A DNA stretch of 41,522 nt from Gammaproteobacteria bacterium (GTDB lineage: Bacteria > Pseudomonadota > Gammaproteobacteria > Arenicellales > JAJDZL01), in the NCBI GenBank assembly GCA_022823405.1, contig JAJDXD010000116.1:64281-105802 (forward strand), written 5' to 3'. The notes beneath the pieces are model-generated. The model did not search any database and was not told the DNA's origin. It worked only from the letters and a program-made list of their open reading frames with translations. Below, piece by piece: positions 1 through 8,554 of this stretch (its first letter is position 1; each line of letters opens with the position of its first letter). The position numbers and the translations under genes were made by a program.

Positions 1-69
1 TTTTTCAGAAAAATTCAACAATACGACTGAACAGTCACGACACAATTAGAGAATGCGCTTAAATCAGCC

Positions 70-672
70 ATGATTTTCTCAAATAACTCTGATGTCACGA
101 GCCTGCCGGACGATGCCACTAACGTTAATGGCACTTTAAAACGACTACCAATTGTGGGCGTCCTCGGTTCCGGATCTGATTTGCACAGTAAACGTTCCAC
201 AAAGCTGGGTATGTGGCTAGCGACTCAGCCCGTTCATCTGCTGACTGGCGGAGGTGAAGGCGTTATGTTATCCGTCAGCCGAGCATTCACCAGCGCTTCA
301 GAGAGACGAGGGCTGGCAATTGGCGTAATTCCGGGACGAGTTGATGAGGCGGTTAATGGGTACAATTCGCTTGAAGGTTATCCAAACCCCTGGATTGAAG
401 TGCCTGTTTTCACCCATTTGCCGGATTCCGGCCGTATGGGAATGGGGCCAACTTCCAGAAATCACATCAATGTACTGAGCAGCGATGTACTGGTCATTCT
501 ACCGGGGCAACTGGGAACTGCCTCAGAAGCCGAACTCTCGGTTCGGTACAATAAACCCGCCATCGCCTGGCTGAATGATCGGAGCCAGATCTTAGGGTTG
601 CACCCGGACGTGCCGGTGGCAAAGCGGTTTAAACAAGTAAAAGAATTTGTCTCCTCCAATCTGCCCGGCTAA
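70..672 (+). CDS. LOG/TIGR00725-like protein, possible molybdenum cofactor carrier homologue
   Basis: Rossmann-type protein of 200 aa. After a non-conserved leader of about 28 residues it has VGVLGSGS (near residues 30-37), a glycine-rich GGGEGVM turn, and PGQLGTASE near residue 142, which matches the PGGxGTxxE signature of the SLOG/LOG superfamily with Gln for the second Gly. Known relatives bind nucleotides: LOG cytokinin-activating hydrolases, and molybdenum cofactor carrier proteins of the TIGR00725 type. Nothing in the sequence picks between them, and no molybdopterin genes are nearby. The stop codon directly abuts the ATG of nudC, so the two are almost certainly co-transcribed; both may act on nucleotides. 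No clear ribosome binding site precedes the ATG. The family call is good, the substrate unknown. Confidence 0.72.
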   Translation: MIFSNNSDVTSLPDDATNVNGTLKRLPIVGVLGSGSDLHSKRSTKLGMWLATQPVHLLTGGGEGVMLSVSRAFTSASERRGLAIGVIPGRVDEAVNGYNSLEGYPNPWIEVPVFTHLPDSGRMGMGPTSRNHINVLSSDVLVILPGQLGTASEAELSVRYNKPAIAWLNDRSQILGLHPDVPVAKRFKQVKEFVSSNLPG

Positions 673-1650
673 ATGGATGAACTTCAGCGGTCGCTGCTGA
701 ATGTATTTACCTACAGCGACCTCGACCGAAAAGTCAAGCAACGTAAAGAAGAAGACCGTCTGACTATTCTGCAGGCAAACCCTTCAGCGCGATTCCTGGT
801 ATTCTTCGGCAATCAGTTTCTGGTTTCCACAGAGCCAAAAACCAAGCCGTGTTTTTTTCATGCTCACGAAATCGATGAACTCGCGCCCGATATCACAAAC
901 ATTGTGTTTCTGGGTTCGCGTAAATCAAAGCACTACTTTGCTGCTGAACTCGGCAGCACCCAAGCTGCCGACCGGGTAGCCGATGACGGGAGAGGATTTG
1001 CCGGACTCAGAGAATGCGGTCGCAACCTCAAAGCGCACAATGCATCGCTGTTGTCTTATGCCAAGGCTATGTTCAACTGGCACTGGACGCATCAATTCTG
1101 CGGGCTCTGTGGGTCTGACACCTATTCAGTACAAGGCGGACATGTTCGAAGATGTGCCAATGAAAAATGTGAGAAAAACCATTTCCCTCGTACTGATCCG
1201 GCAATCATCGTCTCAGTTGTGCGAGACGGCAAATGCCTTTTTGGTCGGCAGAAGTCATGGCCGCCGAAACGTTTCTCGGTCATTGCCGGATTTGTCGAGC
1301 CCGGGGAAAGCATTGAACAGGCAGTTGCCAGGGAGGTGCTCGAAGAAACCAATATTGAAATTGGTCAGATTTACTATCACTCCTCACAGCCCTGGCCATT
1401 TCCGGGCTCCATCATGCTGGGATTCTCTGCCACGGCGACCAGCGAAGCAATCAACCTCAATGATGGCGAGCTGCAAGAGGCGCACTGGCGAAGTATTGAT
1501 GAAGTAGTCAGTGGCCTCGAACATGACAACTTTCGACTGCCAACTCCGCTGTCGATCGCTTATCGGCTGATCGAAGACTGGTTCAATTCCTATTCAAACG
1601 AAACCCTGGCGAATGTGATCAAAAGACTTGATGCCGACCGCATCTGGTAA
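673..1650 (+). CDS. nudC: NADH pyrophosphatase NudC (Nudix hydrolase, NAD-capped RNA decapping)
   Basis: 325 aa. NudC cleaves NAD(H) to NMN(H) and AMP and removes NAD caps from RNA. The domain order is complete: an N-terminal NudC domain (about 1-135); a zinc ribbon with Cys143, Cys146, Cys161 and Cys166; and a Nudix domain whose box starts at GFVEPGES (residue 206) and contains REVLEE (220-225). The NudC-specific SQPWPFPGS motif at 238-246 separates this family from other Nudix enzymes. The ATG follows the TAA of the preceding gene with no spacer, suggesting translational coupling. E. coli NudC is about 257 aa, so the N-terminal domain here is longer, as in many Pseudomonas-type homologues. 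Confidence 0.95.
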   Translation: MDELQRSLLNVFTYSDLDRKVKQRKEEDRLTILQANPSARFLVFFGNQFLVSTEPKTKPCFFHAHEIDELAPDITNIVFLGSRKSKHYFAAELGSTQAADRVADDGRGFAGLRECGRNLKAHNASLLSYAKAMFNWHWTHQFCGLCGSDTYSVQGGHVRRCANEKCEKNHFPRTDPAIIVSVVRDGKCLFGRQKSWPPKRFSVIAGFVEPGESIEQAVAREVLEETNIEIGQIYYHSSQPWPFPGSIMLGFSATATSEAINLNDGELQEAHWRSIDEVVSGLEHDNFRLPTPLSIAYRLIEDWFNSYSNETLANVIKRLDADRIW

Positions 1651-1673
1651 ATCACGCCTCATACCATCAAGTT

Positions 1674-1679
1674 TATAAT
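1674..1679 (+). promoter_or_regulatory. Candidate -10 box upstream of the lutC-like gene
   Basis: A perfect TATAAT hexamer lies 24 bases after the nudC stop and about 50 bases before the TTG start of the LutC-like gene. The region 17 bases upstream (ATCACG) is a poor -35 match, so this is only a plausible promoter element. Confidence 0.3.
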
Positions 1680-1727
1680 GGCAGGTTCACGCCAACCTTC
1701 TCACCGCAACGAATTAGGGGCTCTCAA

Positions 1728-2408
1728 TTGGTCACCAGTTCTGACACAGCAAAATCACAAGTATTAAGTGACATACGCAGCGCACTCGCAAATTTTTCTG
1801 ATACTGAACGCGCTGAATTTAGTCGTCGTTACGATGAAATCCGCGCGTCAGATAATCCTCGTCCAGTTGTTGATGGTACGCTCATAGACCGCTTCATTGA
1901 TAAGCACACTGCGGTACATGGCACTTACAAAATCGTCTCAAAACATTCTCAAATTCCAGCAGCAGTCAATGACTTTCTTTCGGCACACAATCTGCCCACT
2001 GAAATGGTCATGGGCAATACTGATTTCTTACATACAATCGATTGGCCAGACGACTGGAAAATCGAAAGACGTACTGCTCACAAATCCGATGTCATTTCCG
2101 TTACTGATGCAATCTGCGCGATTGCGGAAACCGGAACGATTTTGATTGCCAGTTCACGTAAGGTTTCTGCAACTCACTTTTATCTTCCGGAAAATCACGT
2201 TGTAATCATGGACATTGGTCAGCTGGTAAGGCATCTGGATGACGCCATGAATCTCGCTTCTCAGCAAATATCTGGACATTCTCGCGGTATTCATATGATT
2301 ACCGGACCGTCCAAAACAGCTGATGTTGAACAGACTATTCAGTACGGCGCACACGGGCCTCGACGCTTGCACGCAATTTTTGTTGATTCCAGTACATCTG
2401 CACGATAA
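1728..2408 (+). CDS. LutC/YkgG-family LUD-domain protein (orphan)
   Basis: 226 aa with the LUD domain fold of LutC/YkgG: AIAETGTILIASS near residues 134-146 and LPENHVVI near 157-164 are characteristic, and a C-terminal GPSKTADVEQ segment matches the usual GPSRTADIE signature. LutC normally works with LutA and LutB in a complex that oxidises L-lactate to pyruvate. Here no lutA or lutB is present in the window, so lactate oxidation cannot be assumed. The start is TTG, supported by AGGGG at 1716-1720 about 7 bases upstream. The gene lies between nudC and fabA, 37 bases before fabA. Orphan LUD proteins are common and mostly uncharacterised. Confidence 0.85.
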   Translation: MVTSSDTAKSQVLSDIRSALANFSDTERAEFSRRYDEIRASDNPRPVVDGTLIDRFIDKHTAVHGTYKIVSKHSQIPAAVNDFLSAHNLPTEMVMGNTDFLHTIDWPDDWKIERRTAHKSDVISVTDAICAIAETGTILIASSRKVSATHFYLPENHVVIMDIGQLVRHLDDAMNLASQQISGHSRGIHMITGPSKTADVEQTIQYGAHGPRRLHAIFVDSSTSAR

Positions 2409-2445
2409 CTGATTTGACAGCAGACGGTATTCAAGCGAATTTCGT

Positions 2446-2961
2446 ATGAAGCACGAGTTTGTTCCAAAGGGAAGTTACGACTACGACGAACTAATCGCCT
2501 GTGGTCAAGGTGAACTATTTGGTCCAGGTAATGCGCAACTGCCACTTCCACCAATGTTGATGTTTGATCGAATTACCAGCATTTCCCGGGAGGGCGGGGA
2601 GTTCAATAAAGGCGTGCTTGAAGCGGAGCTTGATATTCGACCTGAGTTGTGGTTTTTTGACTGCCACTTCAAGGGTGATCCGGTCATGCCCGGATGTCTT
2701 GGGCTAGATGCCTGCTGGCAACTGGTTGGATTTTACCTGGGGTGGCTGGGTAATCCCGGTCGCGGTCGTGCACTGGGCTCTGGCAAAGTTAAGTTTTCCG
2801 GTCAGGTTACAAAGGAACACAAGATGATCACCTACCGAATTCACATCAAACGGGTCATATCATCCAAACTGATTATGGGACTCGCGGATGGAGAGGTTGA
2901 GGCAGATGGGAAACTGATATACACCGGTTCCGATCTTCGAGTCGGACTTTTCGATATGTGA
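2446..2961 (+). CDS. fabA: 3-hydroxydecanoyl-ACP dehydratase/isomerase FabA
   Basis: 171 aa, the normal length. This cytoplasmic bifunctional enzyme dehydrates 3-hydroxydecanoyl-ACP and isomerises the trans-2 to the cis-3 decenoyl intermediate, the branch point of anaerobic unsaturated fatty acid synthesis. The active-site His is H74 in [12 protein letters not shown], and the catalytic Asp is D88 in [10 protein letters not shown]. The glycine- and basic-rich [16 protein letters not shown] segment is also diagnostic. The stop overlaps the fabB reading frame (ATGTGACGATG), giving the classical fabA-fabB operon. Confidence 0.97.
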   Translation: MKHEFVPKGSYDYDELIACGQGELFGPGNAQLPLPPMLMFDRITSISREGGEFNKGVLEAELDIRPELWFFDCHFKGDPVMPGCLGLDACWQLVGFYLGWLGNPGRGRALGSGKVKFSGQVTKEHKMITYRIHIKRVISSKLIMGLADGEVEADGKLIYTGSDLRVGLFDM

Positions 2962-2963
2962 CG

Positions 2964-4178
2964 ATGAGACGGGTAGTCGTAACAGGAATTGGGATTGTAT
3001 CCAGCATCGGCAACAACCGTGCGGAAGTGACAGAGTCGCTTCGTGAAGGCCGCTCCGGTGTGGAATTTGTACCCGAATACCAGGAGCTTGGATTACGAAG
3101 CCAAATTCACGGTAGTATTGACATCGACATTAACAGCGTAGTTGCACGAAAAGCGCGGCGGTTTATGGGTGACGGAGCGGCGTTTAATTTCATCGCCATG
3201 AATGAGGCGATTGAAGACTCCGGTCTGCCAGAAGATCTGATTTCGAATCCCCGCACTGGTTGCATCGTGGGCTCCGGTGGTGCATCAACCGAGAATCTTG
3301 AACTGGCTGCCAGGCTCTTGAAAACCAAAGGACCTAGAGCTGTCGGTCCCTATATGGTTTCTCGCACCATGTCAAGCACAAATTCTGCCGGGATCAGCAC
3401 ACTGTTCGGAATTCGCGGTGTGAACTACTCAGTGAGTTCTGCCTGTGCGACAAGCGCTCACTGCATCGGTATTGGTATGGAACAGATTCAGCTGGGCAAG
3501 CAGGACATCGTATTTGCAGGTGGCGGAGACGAAATTCACTGGACCATGACCATGCTGTTCGATGCAATGCGAGCGTTGTCGACTAGATACAACGATCGTC
3601 CTGAGGCTGCTTCCCGACCCTTTGATGCCAACCGGGATGGTTTTGTAATTTCAGGCGGTGGCGGGATCGTTGTTCTTGAAGAATTGGAATCCGCACAAAG
3701 ACGCGGCGCACGTATTTATGCAGAATTGGTCGGCTATGGCGCAACCTCAGACGGTTTTGATATGGTACAGCCGTCTGGCGAGGGTGCAGTACGCTGCATG
3801 CAACTAGCCCTTACCAACCTGGAACATCCGGTTCAGTACATCAATGCCCACGGAACCAGTACACCTGTTGGTGACGTAAAGGAGCTTGAAGCGATCAGTC
3901 AGGTGTTTAAAGACACGCCTTATATCGGTTCTACCAAGTCACTCACCGGACACGCGCTCGGTGGTGCCGGCGTCAACGAAGCCATCTATACGCTGATGAT
4001 GATGGATGGTGGCTTCATCAGTCCCTCCATCAATATTGAAAATCTTGATTCTGCCGCGGAAGGTTTTCCGATCGTGCAGCAGTTGATTGAAAATGTTGAA
4101 CTAAACGTTGCCATGTCCAACAGTTTCGGGTTTGGCGGCACCAATGCTTCACTGGTATTTCAGCGAATCACGAACTAA
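2964..4178 (+). CDS. fabB: 3-oxoacyl-ACP synthase I FabB
   Basis: 404 aa from the ATG at 2964 (MRRVVVTG, aligning with E. coli MKRAVITG). A GTG at 2958, overlapping the fabA stop, would add two residues and cannot be excluded. FabB elongates cis-3-decenoyl-ACP and is needed for unsaturated fatty acids. The thiolase-fold triad is intact: Cys161 in [10 protein letters not shown], His296 in [11 protein letters not shown], His330 in [12 protein letters not shown] (ATG numbering). Similarity to E. coli FabB is high along the whole length, for example [16 protein letters not shown] and [14 protein letters not shown]. Immediately downstream of and translationally coupled to fabA. Confidence 0.97.
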   Translation: MRRVVVTGIGIVSSIGNNRAEVTESLREGRSGVEFVPEYQELGLRSQIHGSIDIDINSVVARKARRFMGDGAAFNFIAMNEAIEDSGLPEDLISNPRTGCIVGSGGASTENLELAARLLKTKGPRAVGPYMVSRTMSSTNSAGISTLFGIRGVNYSVSSACATSAHCIGIGMEQIQLGKQDIVFAGGGDEIHWTMTMLFDAMRALSTRYNDRPEAASRPFDANRDGFVISGGGGIVVLEELESAQRRGARIYAELVGYGATSDGFDMVQPSGEGAVRCMQLALTNLEHPVQYINAHGTSTPVGDVKELEAISQVFKDTPYIGSTKSLTGHALGGAGVNEAIYTLMMMDGGFISPSINIENLDSAAEGFPIVQQLIENVELNVAMSNSFGFGGTNASLVFQRITN

Positions 4179-4203
4179 CCCGCGCCTGGATGCATCGAGT
4201 CGA

Positions 4204-5256
4204 ATGACGGTGCTGGTACTCCCCAATCGAAATCCCCTGCATGTAGCGTTGTGGCTGTTTGCCGTCTGCGCACTGATCTACATGGTTATTGCAATCGGTG
4301 GATTTACCCGACTGACCGATTCAGGACTCTCTATTGTTGCCTGGGATCCAATCTCCGGCGTTATCCCGCCGCTTTCAAATACGGAGTGGTTGAGGGAGTT
4401 TGAGCATTATCAGCAATATCCAGAATTCAAAATCGTCAATCAGGATATGCAGCTTGACGACTTTAAACGAATTTACTGGGTCGAATATGCGCATAGACTC
4501 GCCGCACGATTGGTCGGCCTGGCATTTCTTTTGCCATTTCTGTACTTTCTGACCCGTCGATACCTGTCGCGGGCACTCACATTGAGGCTGGTGCTTATTT
4601 TCATGCTGGGTGGATTTCAGGGGCTGCTTGGCTGGTATATGGTCGCCAGCGGGTTAGTGGATAATCCCGCGGTCAGCCAGTATCGGCTGACCGCGCATCT
4701 ATCGCTCGCTGTGCTGCTTTACAGTTATGTACTGTGGCTTGGAGTTGGACTGGTATCAACACGACAGCCGGTTGATGATTCACTAGCTTCCTACTTTCGT
4801 AAGACTTCAATCCTCTGTATCGTTTTCGTCGCACTAATGCAGATCAGCGGTGGATTTATGGCGGGAACGCATGCCGGATATGTGATCAACACCTATCCCG
4901 ACATGAACGGTGAGATGATTCCTCAAATGATGGGCTCACTCCAGCCCTGGTGGCGAAATTTATTTGAGAATGTCGTAACAATTCAATTTTTTCATCGCTG
5001 GATTGCGGTGGCAACAGTCATATCAGTATTCTTACTCTGGGTGGGACGTCTGCGCACACGTCAGCCTCAATTATGTAGAATGGCAGACATGGTGTTGATG
5101 GCAGCACTATTGCAGTTTGGATTTGGTATCTCAACGTTACTCAGCAAAGTACATCTGCCGATTGCGCTGGCCCATCAGAGTGGATTCATTTTGTTGCTGA
5201 CTGTGCTCATCATTACGCTCAGGCTTAATTGGAATCCTGTCAGGCAACGTAATTAG
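4204..5256 (+). CDS. ctaA: Heme A synthase, COX15/CtaA family
   Basis: 350 aa inner-membrane protein with about eight hydrophobic segments in two homologous halves. It oxidises the C8 methyl of heme O to the formyl of heme A for cytochrome c oxidase. The conserved heme-liganding histidines are visible: H97 in EYAHRLAAR, H165 in LTAHLS, H264 in FFHRWIA and H324 in ALAHQSG. GGFTRLTDSGLSIVAWDP near residues 32-49 and the NQDM-containing loop are typical of the long COX15 type found in Proteobacteria and mitochondria. The open frame extends upstream to 4108 inside fabB, but the ATG at 4204, 25 bases after the fabB stop, gives the normal N-terminus. No oxidase subunit or ctaB gene is in the window. 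It may be co-transcribed with fabAB. Confidence 0.9.
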   Translation: MTVLVLPNRNPLHVALWLFAVCALIYMVIAIGGFTRLTDSGLSIVAWDPISGVIPPLSNTEWLREFEHYQQYPEFKIVNQDMQLDDFKRIYWVEYAHRLAARLVGLAFLLPFLYFLTRRYLSRALTLRLVLIFMLGGFQGLLGWYMVASGLVDNPAVSQYRLTAHLSLAVLLYSYVLWLGVGLVSTRQPVDDSLASYFRKTSILCIVFVALMQISGGFMAGTHAGYVINTYPDMNGEMIPQMMGSLQPWWRNLFENVVTIQFFHRWIAVATVISVFLLWVGRLRTRQPQLCRMADMVLMAALLQFGFGISTLLSKVHLPIALAHQSGFILLLTVLIITLRLNWNPVRQRN

Positions 5257-5290
5257 AGCGATCATTATTAACACTACCTGGAGTGCACCG

Positions 5291-6631
5291 ATGCGAACCT
5301 GGATCAAAAATCCTCTGGCGATATTTTCTGATCAGGCTAAGGGTGGCATTGTTATAGAAGATAGCCGGATTGCAGAATACGTTGACCAAGGTGCATCACC
5401 GGAAAAGGAGTGTGGCAGAATCTTTGATGCGTCCGAGCACGTTGTCCTTCCGGGTCTGATTAACACACACCATCACTTTTACCAGACACTGACGCGGGCT
5501 TGTCCGCCTGCGCTGAACAAAAAACTGTTCGACTGGCTAGACGCACTTTACCCGATCTGGGCGCGGCTAACTCCTGAACAACTCTACAACGCAACCCGAC
5601 TCGCACTAGCCGAATTATTACTCTCAGGTTGCACGACTGCGTCAGATCATCATTACGTATTTCCTCAAGGTTTGGAAGAAGCTGTCGATGTTCAAATTCA
5701 AGCGGCTCGTGAGATTGGCGTTCGTGTCACTATTTCGCGTGGGAGTATGAATCTTTCAGTTAAGGAGGGTGGTCAACCACCCCGTTCGACAGTTCAGGAC
5801 GAGGACACCATACTTGCTGACTGCGAACGGGTCATCAACGCTTATCACGACCCACAGGATGGTTCATTTCAGAATATTGTGCTTGCCCCGTGTTCGCCAT
5901 TCACAGTGACTGAATCAATCATGGTGGAAACTGCTCGACTGGCGGCTGAGAAAAATGTAGGGCTTCACACACATTTAGCAGAAACAGCGGATGAAGTAAA
6001 TTTCTGTGAACAGCAGTATGGCTGCCGTCCGCTTGATTACCTGGAAAACACCGGTTGGCTTTCGGACCGGGTTTGGCTTGCTCACGGAATTCACTTTACA
6101 GGAGACGAGATTGAGCGACTCGGACGCGCAGGGACTTCAGTTTCACACTGCCCAGGTTCAAACATGCTACTGGCTTCTGGAGTCTGTCCCGCACTGGATC
6201 TCAAGCAGGCCGGCGTGCCTGTTGGAATCGGCGTTGATGGGTCTGCCTCAGAAGACGCATCTAACCTGATTCAGGAAGTAAAGCAGGCATTGCTGGTGCA
6301 AAAGCTACGTTATGGTGCGCACAAAGTCAACCACCTGGATGTTATTCAGTGGGCTACTGAGGGTTCCGCTAACTGCCTTGGGCGGCAGGACATTGGTAAG
6401 ATTGAAGTCGGCCGCCAGGCTGATCTTGCAATGTACAAACTTGATGAACCGCGCTTTTCTGGTGCATGGGACCCGATGGCTGCCACCATACTTTGTGGTG
6501 CTCACCGGGCAGACCGCGTCATGATTGCAGGTGAGTGGCGGGTAGTCGACGGAAATATCGTCGGTTTCGATCTACAGCAACTGATGGCTGAACACAGTCA
6601 GTCTGCCAAAGCCCTGGCCTCTAACCTGTAA
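5291..6631 (+). CDS. 8-oxoguanine deaminase-like amidohydrolase
   Basis: 446 aa cytoplasmic metal-dependent amidohydrolase of the AtzB/TrzA/8-oxoguanine deaminase subgroup. The metal ligands are complete: H60 and H62 in NTHHHFYQTLTRA, H228 in HTHLAET (with E231), H265 in LAHGIHF and D316 in GVDGSASED. The run HHHFYQTLTRACPP and the length match 8-oxoguanine deaminases (EC 3.5.4.32), which convert 8-oxoguanine to uric acid; this is family knowledge, and hydroxy-triazine or other purine/pyrimidine analogues remain possible. The gene starts with ATG 34 bases after ctaA, with GGAG at 5280-5283 as ribosome binding site. No other purine catabolism gene is nearby. It converges with the SulP gene. 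Confidence 0.82.
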   Translation: MRTWIKNPLAIFSDQAKGGIVIEDSRIAEYVDQGASPEKECGRIFDASEHVVLPGLINTHHHFYQTLTRACPPALNKKLFDWLDALYPIWARLTPEQLYNATRLALAELLLSGCTTASDHHYVFPQGLEEAVDVQIQAAREIGVRVTISRGSMNLSVKEGGQPPRSTVQDEDTILADCERVINAYHDPQDGSFQNIVLAPCSPFTVTESIMVETARLAAEKNVGLHTHLAETADEVNFCEQQYGCRPLDYLENTGWLSDRVWLAHGIHFTGDEIERLGRAGTSVSHCPGSNMLLASGVCPALDLKQAGVPVGIGVDGSASEDASNLIQEVKQALLVQKLRYGAHKVNHLDVIQWATEGSANCLGRQDIGKIEVGRQADLAMYKLDEPRFSGAWDPMAATILCGAHRADRVMIAGEWRVVDGNIVGFDLQQLMAEHSQSAKALASNL

Positions 6632-6770
6632 ATGAATTGCGTCGGTTGGTTGACATCTAGTGCTTGATCAGAAGTAGGGCGGCGTTCGAAGTACCCAGTT
6701 CCCATAAAAAAATCCACCGCTATTCTCCTTTACAAAATTTATGGCTGCCGATGAAAGAATTCGGCCAGAC

Positions 6771-8423
6771 TCATGACAAGGGTGGGAGTAAGGAGTTTGC
6801 CAGCTTTTTCGCTTCATCGAGTGTATCGACATAGTTGGCTTCGTCAACTTCCTCTAGGGCATGAAGTGAATGCAACAGCCGTCCAATTTTCTTATCCAGG
6901 CCCAATATGACACACGGCTTGCCCTGCTCGTACGAACTGCTAATCAAAGCACCGATAACAATAACTGCACTGTCGTCTAAATCCTCAGTTTTGGAAAAAT
7001 CAAAAATCACCACTTCGTGATCCCTGATATCGGCAGCTATTACGTGCTGGAGCCTGCTCGCGGAAGCAAACGTAAATCGACCGGTCATTCTAACGAGCCC
7101 AGTTCTTGATAAAAACACATCATCTGAATCAGGATCAATCAGCGGTACAGACAAAACACTGTCTAACTCGATACTTTCTGCATTCATTGCGTTGATCATG
7201 CCCGAAGCAATCAGTCCAATTGCAACCGCAGTGATCAGGTCCACAAATACGGTAAGGAATGCAGTTAACAGCATAACCGTAACGTGTGTTTTCTGAATCT
7301 TGTGAATTCTGGAGATAAACCGCCAGTCGATCACATTCCAGCCGATTCTGACGAGCAGTGCCGCCAGAACTGCCAGCGGAATCTGTTCTACCATTCTGCC
7401 AAGATCGAAAAGAAACGCGAAAAGAATCAATCCACACAAAATAGCCGAAACTCGAGTTCTGCCACCAGCCTTGATATTTACAATTGTGGGAACAGGCGAT
7501 CCAGACCCAGGTAAACCACCAACCAGACCGGAGAGTATGTTTGAAATTCCCTGGGCAATGATTTCTCGATTGGGCTTGTGCCGCGAGCGGGTCATGGCAT
7601 CTGCAATCAGTGCGACGAGCAAAGTTTCGATAACCCCAATAATTGCCAGAACCAACGCAGGCTGAATGACTTTAACTAAAAATTCAAGACCAAGAACAGG
7701 GACTTGAAGCTCAGGGAGACCTGTGGGGATGGTATCAACAACAGGCGCCTGCTGAAAAATGAAATAGCCAATTAAAGAACCAACAATCATTGCACCTAGA
7801 GTAGCTGGAATGAACCGATGTAGTTTGAGTGGCCAAAACAAAATAGTCAAAAGCGTGATAGCAGCTACACTTACTGCATGCAAATTGATACTGGCTAGAA
7901 TGTCGGGAACTTGCGAAATGATGTGAATGTCTAAATGACTGTCAAGACTGATCCCAAGAATCGGAAATACCTGAAGTGCAATAATGATGACGCCGATGCC
8001 CGACATGAATCCAGAGATCACGGAGTAAGGTGTGTAAGCAATGAATCGGCCTAAGCGAAATATTCCAAACCCGATTTGCAGTAATCCTGCAAGCATCACG
8101 ATGGTAAAAGCCTCTGCCAGAGAATCTGCAGAATGGGTAACAATTACCGCCATGGCAACAATCATCGGTGCAGTGGGACCTGACACCATCGCACGGGTAC
8201 CGCCAAATACTGCGGCACAGACTGCTATGGCGATTGCGGCATACAAGCCCGCCTGTGCGCCGACACCTGATGCGACACCAAAGGCTATCGATAAAGGTAG
8301 GGCAATGATTGCAGCAGTAATACCGCCGAATATGTCCCCTGTTAGTAAACGTAGGCTGTATTTCACGTCATGTTCTTTTTTGTGTTGTTTGTAAAACGCG
8401 TTGACGATCAGAGGCAATTCCAC
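6771..8423 (-). CDS. SulP-family anion transporter with C-terminal STAS domain
   Basis: 550 aa. A multi-spanning transport domain (about residues 20-415) includes the SulP signatures GDIFGGITAAIIALPLSIAF and FGGTRAMVSGPTAP, with a GLVGGLPGSGSPVPTIVNIKAG region mid-protein. A cytoplasmic STAS domain follows (about 430-545, FDFSKTEDLDDSAVIVIG). SulP proteins carry sulfate, bicarbonate or other anions in bacteria; the substrate here is not determinable. The assigned start is GTG with no strong ribosome binding site; another GTG at 8366 (VKYSLRLLTGD) is an alternative and would trim 19 residues that are not membrane-spanning. Transcribed divergently from amt across a 131-base region. Confidence 0.9.
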   Translation of the reverse strand: MELPLIVNAFYKQHKKEHDVKYSLRLLTGDIFGGITAAIIALPLSIAFGVASGVGAQAGLYAAIAIAVCAAVFGGTRAMVSGPTAPMIVAMAVIVTHSADSLAEAFTIVMLAGLLQIGFGIFRLGRFIAYTPYSVISGFMSGIGVIIIALQVFPILGISLDSHLDIHIISQVPDILASINLHAVSVAAITLLTILFWPLKLHRFIPATLGAMIVGSLIGYFIFQQAPVVDTIPTGLPELQVPVLGLEFLVKVIQPALVLAIIGVIETLLVALIADAMTRSRHKPNREIIAQGISNILSGLVGGLPGSGSPVPTIVNIKAGGRTRVSAILCGLILFAFLFDLGRMVEQIPLAVLAALLVRIGWNVIDWRFISRIHKIQKTHVTVMLLTAFLTVFVDLITAVAIGLIASGMINAMNAESIELDSVLSVPLIDPDSDDVFLSRTGLVRMTGRFTFASASRLQHVIAADIRDHEVVIFDFSKTEDLDDSAVIVIGALISSSYEQGKPCVILGLDKKIGRLLHSLHALEEVDEANYVDTLDEAKKLANSLLPPLS

Positions 8424-8509
8424 AATTTTTCTTCATTGATGACAGTTTTAAGCAATCAACAAACTGAGGTTATTCGCAACCGAGCGATAAGCCAATATCT
8501 TAAAGTGTT

Positions 8510-8538
8510 TATAATCCATAGCGTTGTTTGAAAACAAC
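8510..8538 (+). promoter_or_regulatory. Candidate amt -10 box and leader inverted repeat
   Basis: A perfect TATAAT hexamer at 8510-8515 has no convincing -35 box. It is followed by the inverted repeat GTTGTTT-GA-AAACAAC at 8523-8538, located where transcription would start. This could be an operator or a short 5'-leader hairpin. I found no sigma-54 (-24/-12) signature upstream of amt. Confidence 0.35.
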
Positions 8539-8554
8539 TTGTGGAGACAACCAA

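Noticed and set aside
983..1507. 174-codon open frame inside nudC
   Set aside because: Overlaps a complete, motif-perfect NudC in another frame; no recognisable domain.
4108..4203. Extension of the heme A synthase frame into fabB
   Set aside because: The extra 32 residues lie in the fabB coding end and do not look like the family; the ATG at 4204 gives a standard N-terminus.
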